A DNA stretch of 40,501 bases from Synechococcus sp. UW140. Its GTDB lineage: Bacteria; Cyanobacteriota; Cyanobacteriia; PCC-6307; Cyanobiaceae. The notes under the pieces were generated by a model that worked only from the letters and a program-made list of their open reading frames with translations, had not been told where the DNA came from and searched no databases. This document shows, piece by piece, positions 15,408 to 23,908 of the stretch (positions are counted from its first letter, which is position 1; the number at the start of each line of letters is the position of its first letter). The DNA lies in NCBI RefSeq assembly GCF_900474295.1, contig NZ_UCOB01000032.1:1-40501 (forward strand), written 5' to 3'. The position numbers were made by a program, and so were the translations under genes.

Positions 15408-15875
15408 CTATTTGACGAAGTTGGTTGTAGGCATTCCTTTGACTCCAGCAACTGTTACCCAAATAATCGTTGTTTCATCGCTTTGATTTTGCACAAAGTG
15501 TGGTGTGTCGCCACCCTCGATAAAGGCCTTGCCAGCTTTGAATTCTCGTTGCACCTCTGTACCATCTGGCATTACCTGGGTCACCATCAGGTCTCCGGAG
15601 TTTTCGCCTTGGACATAAACCATCATCGGTGCTGGATGGGTATGAAGAGGGATTTTGCTGCCTACAGGTAACTCAACTCGGAATAGGCGCAGTTCTGGTG
15701 TTCCTTCTGGGTACTTCAAAGCAACTCCATCAATCGTTTTCGTGTCGCTAAAGACTTTTTGGATAACAGGCTTGCTGGATGTTGTGGTGTCTTGCGTCTT
15801 GTTTGACGTACACCCCGCCACCCCCATGACGATCACGGTCGTCGTGCTCAGAGCAGCCAGAAATTTCTGCACCAT
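15408..15875 (-). CDS. Cupin-domain lipoprotein
   Basis: This 155-aa protein starts at ATG 15875. It has a lipoprotein signal (hydrophobic 5-20, lipobox VAGC with Cys at 22). A Thr/Ser-rich linker is followed by a single cupin: motif 1 PLHTHPAPMMVYVQGE (metal-ligand His pair) and motif 2 KAGKAFIEGGDTPHFVQN. Cupins bind a metal and may be enzymes or small-molecule sensors. Anchored at the membrane and facing the periplasm, this one has no evident substrate. A DUF1330 gene lies about 250 nt downstream on the same strand; they may or may not be co-transcribed. Confidence 0.78.
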   Translation of the reverse strand: MVQKFLAALSTTTVIVMGVAGCTSNKTQDTTTSSKPVIQKVFSDTKTIDGVALKYPEGTPELRLFRVELPVGSKIPLHTHPAPMMVYVQGENSGDLMVTQVMPDGTEVQREFKAGKAFIEGGDTPHFVQNQSDETTIIWVTVAGVKGMPTTNFVK

Positions 15876-16164
15876 GATTGGCTTGGTTTTGTGGATTATC
15901 TCACCACTTTGACGCTTTCCCCCTGATCTTGCCCATGACTGTGACGCCTGTCACTCAGGCCCCAAGCCTCGTGATGCTCAACAGTCGCTCTTGTCGACAA
16001 CGACGATTCGCCGTTGATTAAACAGTTCACTTCCCATTGCTCTGCTTGTGATCGCTCAGGGTTTGATTTGATTCGGGTGTCTTGTCTTGATGATCTGCTC
16101 CTCACTGCTCATCCCATGTCGGCTGCTGTTGATCGGGTCTTCGTCAATTCGTGTAAGCAAGAAA

Positions 16165-16191
16165 AAGGGGCTAGTGAAAGACCAGCCCCTT
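16165..16191 (-). terminator. Rho-independent terminator (minus strand)
   Basis: On the minus strand, AAGGGGCT and AGCCCCTT flank an 11-nt loop and are followed by TTTC. It lies about 45 nt after the stop of the membrane-tailed linker gene and most likely ends its transcript. The rest of 15876-16234 shows no gene. Confidence 0.75.
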
Positions 16192-16234
16192 CGTTATTTG
16201 TTGCAGGTGTATGTTTCTCGACCCTTTCGCTTCT

Positions 16235-17131
16235 CTATGAAGTGATTGCAGAGTAGGCCACGGTTAATGTGATTCTTACGATCTCCATCACACCAGCAAT
16301 GGTGAGGACTGTACCAACTTTAGAAAGGAATTTTGGAGGACGACCACCAGCCCATGCGGCTGAAGTGCCAATAAACTTATAGCTTGCCGAGGCCGGTGAT
16401 TTGATGGCGTAGTTGGAGGTGCTTGAGAAGGAGTTCTTCAGTTTGCTGTCGTTACCGATCGCTTTGTCTGAGTAGGCAAATCCGAGCACCATCGCGGCTG
16501 TTCTATTGAATGATGACTGATAGGAGCCTGCATATGATCTCCATGAATGCATGTATGGAACCGTATGCTTTCCGAATGTTTCTAAGTATTCGGCTGAATC
16601 AACCATGGCATCAATGACTGCACCATGGCCTGATTCTGCTTGCAGGCTTATATAGTGTGCAATTTCTGCTTGGTTACGTGGTGTTCGGCCTAATAGATGC
16701 TTGAAATCCAGTTCAATCGTTCTCATGGGGTCGCGACCCTCATAGAAATTCTTGGTATAAAACTCACTCTTTGCTAGTCCACGTACGAAGTCCTGGATGC
16801 TTATTCTTCCATCGAGAAGCTGAGCTTCGAGAGAACTCTCTCTCTCATAGTCCATCACGTGTGCATTGCCAAAGACCTGTTTGTATGCGGCATTGATCGC
16901 ATTGGTGCATGCGTTTTGGCTTGAGTCTTTGAGCTGGTCACTGGTGACTTTTCTTCCGCACTCTTCATGGCTCCGAGGCCCTGTCGGTAGCTTTAGATTG
17001 GTGCATAGTGTGCTGCGGTACTCAGCTTGTGTGAGTGATGCTCCTGCCGCTTTTGTATTGTCGTACGTTATTGGTTGCTCAGTTGCACGTTCGCCGCCAA
17101 ACGTCGTGATAATTGAATTCGATGACAGCAT
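16235..17131 (-). CDS. Phycobilisome-linker-domain protein with C-terminal membrane helix
   Basis: From ATG 17131 this encodes 298 aa (a GTG at 17209 would add 26). The middle is a phycobilisome linker domain: NAINAAYKQVFGN, ESSLEAQLLDGRISIQDFVRG, KSEFYTKNF, ELDFKHLLGRTPRNQAEI and DSAEYLETFGKHTVPY, then SSFNRTAAMVLGFAYSDKA. These match rod linkers and the repeat domains of ApcE rather than CpcG. Instead of the usual C-terminal CpcD domain it ends in a hydrophobic helix (VGTVLTIAGVMEIVRITLTV). It may tether phycobiliproteins to the thylakoid, but this is inferred. The Cys in the N-terminal part could matter. It is followed by a terminator and transcribed alone. Confidence 0.78.
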   Translation of the reverse strand: MLSSNSIITTFGGERATEQPITYDNTKAAGASLTQAEYRSTLCTNLKLPTGPRSHEECGRKVTSDQLKDSSQNACTNAINAAYKQVFGNAHVMDYERESSLEAQLLDGRISIQDFVRGLAKSEFYTKNFYEGRDPMRTIELDFKHLLGRTPRNQAEIAHYISLQAESGHGAVIDAMVDSAEYLETFGKHTVPYMHSWRSYAGSYQSSFNRTAAMVLGFAYSDKAIGNDSKLKNSFSSTSNYAIKSPASASYKFIGTSAAWAGGRPPKFLSKVGTVLTIAGVMEIVRITLTVAYSAITS

Positions 17132-17686
17132 TTGATTTGACGGTCGCAAAGAATGGTTGTTACGACAACCTATTCCGAGTCTTTTGTCTTGAGTTGGTCT
17201 AAGACTCACTTGTAGGTTTTTTGTAAAAGTCCTTCAAGGAAAATTACATAAGGCCTTGGATTTGTGTTTTTTTGTTCTGTTGCAGGGATTTTTTGGCTCC
17301 TCTCTTCTATTCTTCATTCCTTTTATTTTGTATTGACCGGGTTTTCAAGGATTTTTTGTTTATTGCCAGTCATTGGCCCCGGTTTGATGGCCTGGTTTCT
17401 GATTCGCCGATGCAGCTACTTTCGTGACCGATTGTTTCTTTCATTATGATTTGAGATCGCATTGTGCTTCCCCAGGTTGGACCGCCGGTAGCTTTGTTGC
17501 GGTTGCGATGAAAACCCTCTTCCCGCAGGCTGGCTGAATGCGCCCCGGCATTGTCATGCTGGCTTTCCGCTGATCGTTGTCGCGGCATTTGCCCTTGTCA
17601 TCGTGTTGCATCTGGTTCAGATTCTGTCTTGCTCTATTGCCTGTCGCCAGGATGGACTTTTGATAGACAACAGTTTTTCAGTTGAG
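17132..17686. other. Intergenic stretch with one doubtful membrane ORF
   Basis: The promoter of the membrane-tailed linker should lie here. On the plus strand a 61-codon frame (GTG 17264 to TGA 17447-17449) encodes two hydrophobic stretches and a basic end (MAWFLIRRCSYFRDR). It starts in a T-rich run and lacks a ribosome binding site, so it stays doubtful. No RNA gene was seen. Confidence 0.3.
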
Positions 17687-17896
17687 ATGTCTTACGAACC
17701 AGGCACGACAGAGTGCCGTGTGCTGATCAACAGCAAGGAATCAATTGAAACGATGTTGCTCAATTTGAGCCGTTTAGAGGGCGCGGAGTCGATTCTTCTC
17801 CAGCTGCGCCAAGTGCATCAGCAGTTGGAGAAGCTTCATGATCAGCGTCGCATCCAAGTTGACGCCCAGGAAGCCTCTGCGGTTTCACTCTCCTGA
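17687..17896 (+). CDS. Small coiled-coil protein, 69 aa
   Basis: ATG 17687 opens a 69-aa soluble protein (MSYEPGTTECRVLINSKE). A long helical region has heptad-like Leu spacing (LLQLRQVHQQLEKLHDQRR, about 36-56). The frame is open upstream to 17603, but that part is unlike the rest, so the internal ATG is preferred. The helix suggests oligomer formation or binding to a partner. No family was recognized. It converges with the DUF1651 gene. Confidence 0.5.
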   Translation: MSYEPGTTECRVLINSKESIETMLLNLSRLEGAESILLQLRQVHQQLEKLHDQRRIQVDAQEASAVSLS

Positions 17897-17948
17897 TTAG
17901 CAGATCTCTCTAGGCCTTCCCCCTCCTCTCCTCTTCGGCTGGGTTGGT

Positions 17949-18284
17949 TCAACGCACAGGGGGGTGACAGCGACGCCATCCGCTTTGGAGCATGGTGTTC
18001 CAAGCCTCAATCGCATTGTTCCTGAGCATGCGTCGCTGGCTGTGGGGAACTGGAAGTTGTGGTGGTGCCCACTTAAACGTTCTCAGTGACACCCAGCGGG
18101 ACTGGACCGTTGGGGTGTCGGGTTTGAACTGAATCAGCAGTTGCTGCGCTTCATGCACCAGCCAGCCTTCCCCACCGTGCTGCTCCGGCTGTCGTTTGGG
18201 GTCAGGGCGCAGGAGAGGCATGTGATCAGTCTGGCCGATGATTCCAGGCTTCGTCTTTAATCTCTCCACTGTTCTGGTCTGCAT
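17949..18284 (-). CDS. DUF1651-family protein, 111 aa
   Basis: The C-terminal 70 residues show the DUF1651 pattern, a family restricted as far as I know to Prochlorococcus and marine Synechococcus. They include GEGWLVHEAQQLLIQF, then RNNAIEAWNTMLQSGWRR ending in a PPVR tail. The function is unknown. The first 35 residues are basic and variable, so the true start might lie further in. There is no signal peptide or membrane helix. It is often found among small hypothetical genes in variable regions, as here. Confidence 0.72.
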   Translation of the reverse strand: MQTRTVERLKTKPGIIGQTDHMPLLRPDPKRQPEQHGGEGWLVHEAQQLLIQFKPDTPTVQSRWVSLRTFKWAPPQLPVPHSQRRMLRNNAIEAWNTMLQSGWRRCHPPVR

Positions 18285-18455
18285 CTATCAGAGCAGTGCC
18301 AGCGCACTGCGTTGTCTCTCCCGCTTTGAGGCACCGAAAGGCTTCCCGAAAAGCTGGCCATAACAGCTTCTCCAGCTCTTGTGTATCTGTGCTCGATCAG
18401 CGCGATCACTGGCCTGATCGGGGATCCGTAGTGTTTGGCACAGTCGTCATCGTTC

Positions 18456-18593
18456 ATGTCTGGTGTGATAACAGCATCAAATCAGTGGAAATCTGTGGAA
18501 CTTCTCGTGCTTGCTGCCATTGCCGTTCCCCTCTCAACCCTTGTGATGCAAGCCCTGTCCTCTGAATCAGATGATGAATTTGACTTCCTTTGA
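18456..18593 (+). CDS. Small single-helix membrane protein, 45 aa
   Basis: ATG 18456 to TGA 18591-18593 encodes 45 aa. A polar head (MSGVITASNQWKS) precedes a hydrophobic helix (VELLVLAAIAVPLSTLVM, about 14-31) and a very acidic tail (SSESDDEFDFL). The clear three-part layout makes it one of the better micro-gene candidates of this window. Function is unknown. The intergenic DNA on its left (18285-18455) shows nothing else. Confidence 0.5.
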   Translation: MSGVITASNQWKSVELLVLAAIAVPLSTLVMQALSSESDDEFDFL

Positions 18594-18643
18594 TTTGCCG
18601 GCTGAACGGGTTTCAGACCTTGAAGGCACCCTTGCTTCCCAGC

Positions 18644-18838
18644 TCAGATCCGAACTTTTTCAACCGCTGCTTGGAGCGGCCTCGTTCCGGTGCTGATCAA
18701 AATTGGTCGCTTGGTCGTGATTTCCACTTTGATACCAGCCCGCGAGATGGCCACAATCGCTCTGCTGATCGCAATGGAACCGATCACAAAAGCGAGAGGC
18801 CAGCGCAGCATCTCGACGATGACAAGACTTCCATTCAT
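18644..18838 (-). CDS. Possible small membrane protein, 64 aa
   Basis: This minus-strand 64-aa frame starts at ATG 18838; an internal ATG at 18811 is also possible. It has one hydrophobic helix (LRWPLAFVIGSIAISRAIVA, about 11-30) followed by a basic region (KVEITTKRP). No family was recognized. A 41-codon plus-strand frame (ATG 18571 to 18696) overlaps its end on the other strand, so at most one is likely real. Confidence 0.4.
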   Translation of the reverse strand: MNGSLVIVEMLRWPLAFVIGSIAISRAIVAISRAGIKVEITTKRPILISTGTRPLQAAVEKVRI

Positions 18839-18877
18839 GCCGAACTAGCGCCTGAATGATTGCTAGCACTGCAACAG

Positions 18878-19099
18878 TCAGTCTGCGGAGTTGTTGTTGT
18901 CTTTCCCAAGGCTGAAGGCCGCAATCTTTGCGTCAGCCCAGCGAGCAAAGAAATAAACGGTGATGAACAGTGGGACATACGCCATCCACAGATTGTCTGG
19001 GCCCATGCCGCTGTTGTTGATGATGGTCAGCCCCGCGTAACCGACCACGAAATAAATGCCCGCCCGCCTCAGGGCGCCCGCCAGATTTGGATTCATCAC
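18878..19099 (-). CDS. Small two-helix membrane protein, 73 aa
   Basis: The 73-aa product starts at ATG 19099 (a second ATG follows at once). Two membrane helices are visible: GIYFVVGYAGLTII (about 14-27) and LWMAYVPLFITVYFFARWA (about 37-55). A polar Gly/Asn loop (NNSGMGPDN) separates them, and the tail is polar. The composition is convincing, but the family is unknown. It is on the same strand as the transporter gene to its right and could share its transcript, although about 365 nt separate them. Confidence 0.55.
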   Translation of the reverse strand: MMNPNLAGALRRAGIYFVVGYAGLTIINNSGMGPDNLWMAYVPLFITVYFFARWADAKIAAFSLGKDNNNSAD

Positions 19100-19465
19100 T
19101 GCCCCTGCACTGATGTCACTTTAGTTCGTTCAGATCTGCTGTTTGTCGCGGTGGATCAATAGAGCGCTGGCGAGTTCGTGCGTTCTGGTGGGGAATGAAC
19201 TGGCTTGTCACTGATGAGATTGGCTTCGGCATGAGGCGATCAGGACCGGTCATCAGTTGCAATGTTCCAATCAGCGATGTCTGCAGCAGCAAGCAGATGG
19301 CGACGTCCATTCGCTGCTGCCAGAGAAGGCACGTCATTGTCGAGACGCATGGCAAATTGATTTCAGCCTGTTTTGATCAGGATCGCTGTACTGCAAATCA
19401 CCTTGGCTGGCAGATGTGGAGCTGATTGACCCCCTTGGTGATGACGGTTGAGCACTCCATGCAGT
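19100..19465. other. Intergenic stretch after the transporter gene
   Basis: A minus-strand frame (ATG 19310 to stop 19116) has a short hydrophobic start (MDVAICLLLQTSLIGTLQL) and a polar remainder without a ribosome binding site. It is listed as doubtful. Otherwise nothing was seen in these 366 bases. Confidence 0.3.
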
Positions 19466-21142
19466 TCAGTCAGAGGGGTTCAGCCATCCGTCCGCGATGG
19501 TGAGGGCCTCTTGCCGGCTCGAACAGAGTCCGCCGATATCGAACTGTTCAAGCCGATCGCGCACTTTCCCTCGGGCTCCTGCCACCAGCACCCGGCGCTG
19601 GTGACTGTGGGCTTCCTCCACGATGCGTTCGATCGCAAGGGTGGCCGTGACGCCTAAATGGGGCACATCCGTGATATCGAGAATCAGCACTTGGTACTGC
19701 CGCACGAGCGTCATCCGTTCGCTGATTCCTTTGGCTGCGCCAAAGCTGAGTGGTCCCTGAAGGGCAAACAGCATCACAGCATCACCGCACTGATCCAGTA
19801 GGTGCTGTTCATCAGCTGGCAGAGCTTGGCGATCGGTGTTGCCCATGCCAGCCAGCTGGTGCGTGGTCAGCGATTCGATCGTGAGCAGATTGGCAACGAA
19901 CATCCCGATCAGCACGGCTCCGATCAGGTCCCAGAACACGGTGAGAAGCAGCACGCCCCACATCACCAGGGCTGTTTTGATCGAGAGTCGATGGGCTCTG
20001 CGCAGGAACCCCCAGTCGATGATGTCCAGGCCGACCTTGATCAGGATGCCTGAGAGCAGCGCAGTTGGGATGCCCTCTGCCAGTGGCCCTGCTCCCAGCA
20101 ACAGAACCAGCAGCACGACCGAATGGGTCATGCCTGCTAATGGCGTTTTGCCCCCCGACTTGATATTGATCACGGTGCGCATCGTGGCGCCAGCCCCTGG
20201 TAAGCCTCCCATCAGGCCTGCGATGGCGTTGGCAAGCCCTTGACCCACCAGCTCACGGTTAGAGCGGTGGCGGCTCTGGCCGATGTTGTCGGCGACCAGT
20301 GAGGTGAGCAGCGAATCGATTGACCCCAGCAGTGCCAGCACCATGCCGGCACGGATCAACAAGGGAAGATGCATCCCCCAGTTGGGGATCACGAACTGCA
20401 ACCCACCTTCCGGGATGTTGCCGATACGCGGCAGGGTCTCCCATCCCAAGTTCTCTAGTCGTTGATCGTTGAAGAGCAAAAATGACAGCGGCGTAATCAG
20501 GATCAAAGCCAGCAAAGGTGCAGGCAGGACACGACTGATCCGTTTGGGAGTGAGAAAGACCACTGCCAGGGTCATCAAGCCCACCGCCAGGGCTGCCGGG
20601 TTGGGCCGGAAATCTTGAATGACCATCGTCAGCGAGCTGATCACCCCACCTGACGAGGGCACTCCCAGTAAGGGCCCGATCTGAATTAACAGAATGATGA
20701 TGCCGATCCCCGACATGAAGCCGGACACCACCGAATAGGGCACCATCGTGATGTAACGGCCCAGCTTGAGCAGGCCGAACAGGATCTGGAAGAGCCCCCC
20801 TAAGACCACCGCGGCCATGACCAGTGGCAGCAGCTTGCCGCCGGTCAGTTCGCCTGCAACACCAACGGCCAGCAGGCTGCTCACCACACCAGCCACAGTC
20901 ACGCTCATCGGACCCGTGGGCCCGCTCACCTGGGCTGGAGTGCCCCCGAACAAGGCGGCCAGAAAACCTGTGACGATGGCCCCATAGAGCCCATAAATTG
21001 CACCACCAGGGCCTAGCGCTGCATTGCCGAAAGCCAGGGCCAGCGGCAGTGCAACAACGGCTGCGGTCAATCCCCCGAGTAGGTCACCGCGCCATTGACG
21101 CAGATCCCATCCATAGATCAGCTGTTGTCGTCCGATGCCCAT
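19466..21142 (-). CDS. bicA: SulP-family bicarbonate transporter, BicA-like
   Basis: This 558-aa membrane protein has the SulP layout: about 12-14 helices and a C-terminal STAS domain (about 440-550, with VLILDITDVPHLGVTATLAI). Strong BicA-type stretches include DLLGGLTAAVVALPLALAFG, the SulP signature region FGGTPAQVSGPTGPMSV, SVVSGFMSGIGIIILLIQ, SNRELVGQGLANAIAGLMGG and KVGLDIIDWGFLRRAHR. BicA is a Na+-dependent, high-flux, low-affinity bicarbonate importer that feeds the carboxysome CO2-concentrating mechanism. SulP proteins also carry sulfate and other anions, so the substrate is inferred from similarity to BicA. The start (ATG 21142) gives a normal length. The exported thioredoxin-like gene lies about 80 nt upstream on the same strand. 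Confidence 0.85.
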   Translation of the reverse strand: MGIGRQQLIYGWDLRQWRGDLLGGLTAAVVALPLALAFGNAALGPGGAIYGLYGAIVTGFLAALFGGTPAQVSGPTGPMSVTVAGVVSSLLAVGVAGELTGGKLLPLVMAAVVLGGLFQILFGLLKLGRYITMVPYSVVSGFMSGIGIIILLIQIGPLLGVPSSGGVISSLTMVIQDFRPNPAALAVGLMTLAVVFLTPKRISRVLPAPLLALILITPLSFLLFNDQRLENLGWETLPRIGNIPEGGLQFVIPNWGMHLPLLIRAGMVLALLGSIDSLLTSLVADNIGQSRHRSNRELVGQGLANAIAGLMGGLPGAGATMRTVINIKSGGKTPLAGMTHSVVLLVLLLGAGPLAEGIPTALLSGILIKVGLDIIDWGFLRRAHRLSIKTALVMWGVLLLTVFWDLIGAVLIGMFVANLLTIESLTTHQLAGMGNTDRQALPADEQHLLDQCGDAVMLFALQGPLSFGAAKGISERMTLVRQYQVLILDITDVPHLGVTATLAIERIVEEAHSHQRRVLVAGARGKVRDRLEQFDIGGLCSSRQEALTIADGWLNPSD

Positions 21143-21224
21143 GCATTGCTGAGCAAAGATTCATTCTTCTCGGTCTTTCGCAATCTGGCTGCTCACCGTC
21201 ATTCCTCGATAAGGGCCAGCGTGT

Positions 21225-21647
21225 TCAAGGCTGTTCGATCCACCCTTGGAGTTCGTTCAGCGACTGCACACCCACTCGGCGTTCTCCAGAAGGATGGATC
21301 CAGGTGGGATAGGCGCGGATCTCAGCAGCAATGCAGGCTTTGGCTTGTTCGGGGAGGGTGTCCGGTTTGGCGCATTCAACGTAGGGAAGTCGTTCCTGCC
21401 CTCTCTGGCCGAACAGATTGCTCTGGTATTGACAGGCTGGACAACGCCAGGATCCGTAATACTTCACCCCCGCGTCCTTGAGTTGGTCGGCTAAATGGAC
21501 TTGAGCCGGAGTTGACGCGGTTGGCTTTGGTGGGGAGGGCGTTGCGCTGCTGCCAGGGCTGGCGGACGAGCCTGCCAGCATCAATGCTGTGGCAAGGCTG
21601 GCGGATGCCCAGTGACCCATCCGTGCCTTTTTTGCAATGGTCATCAC
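21225..21647 (-). CDS. Exported thioredoxin-like protein with CPAC motif
   Basis: This 140-aa protein has a basic N-terminus and a signal-like helix (HWASASLATALMLAGSSA, about 12-29). A Pro/Ser-rich linker precedes a thioredoxin-like domain with WRCPACQ (Cys 69 and 72). The end (AEIRAYPTWIHPSGERRVGVQSLNELQGWI) has the cis-Pro region YPTW of thioredoxin folds. It resembles the thioredoxin domain attached to VKOR in cyanobacteria, here standing alone. A role in periplasmic or luminal disulfide exchange is likely but not shown. It is upstream of the bicA-like gene, same strand, 82 nt apart. Confidence 0.72.
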   Translation of the reverse strand: MMTIAKKARMGHWASASLATALMLAGSSASPGSSATPSPPKPTASTPAQVHLADQLKDAGVKYYGSWRCPACQYQSNLFGQRGQERLPYVECAKPDTLPEQAKACIAAEIRAYPTWIHPSGERRVGVQSLNELQGWIEQP

Positions 21648-21811
21648 GATCGCTTCGGCTCAGGCGGGATGATGGATAGCTCTAATTCTGTCGAAGCCAG
21701 AGCTGGCCTGCTGGATCCAACGTTCGGGCTTCCCTCCATTGCGGTGATTCCATCGCTGAGAAGAAACTGGGACACTGGCTAGAAGCAGGGCCTGCGGGCC
21801 GGGGGGAGGCC

Positions 21812-22828
21812 ATGGCTGGCACGGGTTACCGCGACTATTTCAAGGTGCTTGGTGTCGATCGTGGCGCCGATGCCGACACGATTAAACGGGCTTTTCGCAA
21901 GCTCGCCCGTCAATATCACCCGGACGTGAATCCAGGGAATGCTTCTGCTGAAGCCAAATTCAAGGAGGTGAGCGAGGCCTATGAGGTGCTCTCCGACCCT
22001 GACAAACGTCAGCGTTACGAGCAGTTTGGTCAGTACTGGAATCAGGCTGGCGCAGGGAATGGGGGCGCAGGCAGTGGGGGCGCTGGAGTGGATGTCGATT
22101 TTGGCCGCTACGGCAATTTCGACGATTTCATCAATGATTTGCTCGGTCGCTTCGGTGGTCAGGGCGGCGGTCCTAGCGGTTTCAGTGGCGGCTTTCCGGG
22201 AGGGTTTGCTGGTGCTTCAGGTTTCCCGGGCGGCGGTTTTGCCGGTGGCGGTTACGGCGGTGGGGGGCGTGCAGCATCTCGGCAACCCGCCAACCTTGAT
22301 GCGGAAGCCACGGTCAAGGTCTCGTTCTCTGAGGCGTTTCGCGGCGGTGAACGCACCCTCTCTGTGAATGATGAACGCGTTCAGGTGCGGATTCCTGCAG
22401 GAGTCAAGAACGGCTCTCGCCTACGGCTGAAGGGCAAGGGAAATCTTCAGCCAGGTACCGGACGCCGTGGCGATCTCTATCTGAATCTTGAGGTGCAGTC
22501 TCATGGGGTCTGGCGGCTCGATGCTGATCAGCTGCGCGCCGATTTGCCGGTTGCGATCGATGAACTCGTTCTGGGCGGCACCGTGACCGTGATGACCCCC
22601 GATGGCGAAGCCGATGTGACCATTCCGGCTGGTACGCCGCCAGGCCGCAGCCTTCGCTTGAAGGGAAAAGGCTGGCCAGGGCGCACCGGTCGTGGTGATT
22701 TGCTGTTGACTCTCAGCCTGCAGTGGCCAGACGCTTGGAGCGAACGTGAGCAGGAGCTGCTGCGCCAGTTGCAGCAGGCGCGCTCCACGGATCCGCGGCG
22801 CAGCTGGCTCAAGTCCGCCCGCCTCTAA
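21812..22828 (+). CDS. DnaJ-type co-chaperone (CbpA-like, no zinc finger)
   Basis: This 338-aa protein has an N-terminal J domain ([20 protein letters not shown] with the HPD triad at 36-38, [12 protein letters not shown]). A long Gly/Phe-rich region (about 75-155) follows, then the C-terminal substrate-binding region ([55 protein letters not shown]). There are no CxxCxGxG zinc repeats, so it is a type B DnaJ like CbpA or DnaJ2. It stimulates Hsp70 (DnaK) ATPase in the cytoplasm. Start ATG 21812 gives the expected [10 protein letters not shown]. hemB follows after 39 nt on the same strand, perhaps co-transcribed. Confidence 0.92.
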   Translation: MAGTGYRDYFKVLGVDRGADADTIKRAFRKLARQYHPDVNPGNASAEAKFKEVSEAYEVLSDPDKRQRYEQFGQYWNQAGAGNGGAGSGGAGVDVDFGRYGNFDDFINDLLGRFGGQGGGPSGFSGGFPGGFAGASGFPGGGFAGGGYGGGGRAASRQPANLDAEATVKVSFSEAFRGGERTLSVNDERVQVRIPAGVKNGSRLRLKGKGNLQPGTGRRGDLYLNLEVQSHGVWRLDADQLRADLPVAIDELVLGGTVTVMTPDGEADVTIPAGTPPGRSLRLKGKGWPGRTGRGDLLLTLSLQWPDAWSEREQELLRQLQQARSTDPRRSWLKSARL

Positions 22829-22867
22829 CGCAAGGCCTACGATCGCAATCACAATTCCCTGCCCTGG

Positions 22868-23869
22868 ATGGAGCTCACCTACCGCCCTCGTCGCCTGCGT
22901 CGGACCCCTGCTCTGAGGGCCATGGTGCGCGAAAGGCTCCTGCAGCCATCCGACTTCATCTACCCGCTATTCGTGCATGAGGGTACGGAGATCGAGCCGA
23001 TCGGAGCCATGCCTGGTGCCTTCCGATGGAGTCTGGATCAGCTCACCGGCGAGGTGAAGCGGGCCTGGGATCTCGGCATCCGCTGTGTGGTGCTGTTCCC
23101 CAAGGTGTCGGAGAGTCTCAAGACGGAGGATGGCGCTGAGTGTTTTAACGAAAACGGCCTCATCCCAACCGCCATTCGTCAGCTCAAAAGAGATCTGCCC
23201 GATATGGCGATCATGACCGATGTGGCCCTTGACCCCTATTCCTGTGATGGCCATGACGGCATCGTCAGCGAGGACGGGGTGGTGCTCAATGACGAGACCA
23301 TTGAGTTGCTCTGTCGTCAGGCGGTGATGCAGGCGGAGGCTGGTGCCGATTTGATTGGCCCGAGCGACATGATGGACGGACGCGTTGGTGCCATTCGAGA
23401 AGCCCTCGATGACGCTGGATTTGAGCATGTGGGGATCATCAGCTACACCGCTAAATATTCCTCTGCCTATTACGGCCCTTTCCGTGAGGCCCTCGACTCC
23501 GCTCCACGAGCTGCTGGCAGCAAGCCGATCCCCACAAACAAGGACACCTATCAGATGGATCCGGCCAATGCCCGTGAGGCCATTACCGAGGCCCAGTTAG
23601 ATGAACAGGAAGGGGCTGACATCATGATGGTGAAGCCAGGATTGGCCTATCTCGACATCATTCACCGTTTGCGTGAGGAGTCTGAATTGCCGATTGCCGC
23701 TTACAACGTCAGTGGTGAATACTCCATGGTGAAGGCTGCCGCAGAGCGTGGTTGGATCGATGAACGTGCCGTTGTTCTGGAGACCTTGCTCAGCTTCAAG
23801 CGGGCCGGTGCAGATTTGATACTCACTTATCACGCCTGTGATGCTGCGGGTTGGTTGCGGCAGTCCTGA
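22868..23869 (+). CDS. hemB: Porphobilinogen synthase (delta-aminolevulinic acid dehydratase)
   Basis: This 333-aa enzyme has normal family length. It condenses two 5-aminolevulinate molecules to porphobilinogen, an early shared step of heme, chlorophyll and bilin synthesis in the cytoplasm. Visible motifs are RRLRRTPALRAMVRE, FPLYVHEG-like FIYPLFVHEG, the metal region DVALDPYSCDGHDGI (Mg-type, Asp-rich rather than Zn Cys-triad), DLIGPSDMMDGRVGAIR, YTAKYSSAYYGPFR (first Lys near 194) and MMVKPGLAYLDII (Schiff-base Lys near 254). The Asp-based metal site is typical of phototrophs. The gene follows the DnaJ-type gene closely and precedes a small membrane protein. Confidence 0.95.
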   Translation: MELTYRPRRLRRTPALRAMVRERLLQPSDFIYPLFVHEGTEIEPIGAMPGAFRWSLDQLTGEVKRAWDLGIRCVVLFPKVSESLKTEDGAECFNENGLIPTAIRQLKRDLPDMAIMTDVALDPYSCDGHDGIVSEDGVVLNDETIELLCRQAVMQAEAGADLIGPSDMMDGRVGAIREALDDAGFEHVGIISYTAKYSSAYYGPFREALDSAPRAAGSKPIPTNKDTYQMDPANAREAITEAQLDEQEGADIMMVKPGLAYLDIIHRLREESELPIAAYNVSGEYSMVKAAAERGWIDERAVVLETLLSFKRAGADLILTYHACDAAGWLRQS

Positions 23870-23908
23870 TGATTTGCGGCTAACGAAAGGAGGCACCACC
23901 CTGCCTCC

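Noticed and set aside
18571-18696. 41-codon frame with ATGATG start (MMNLTSFDLP...)
   Set aside because: Plausible amphipathic peptide, but it overlaps the better 45-aa ORF by 23 nt and the minus-strand 64-aa frame; kept out.
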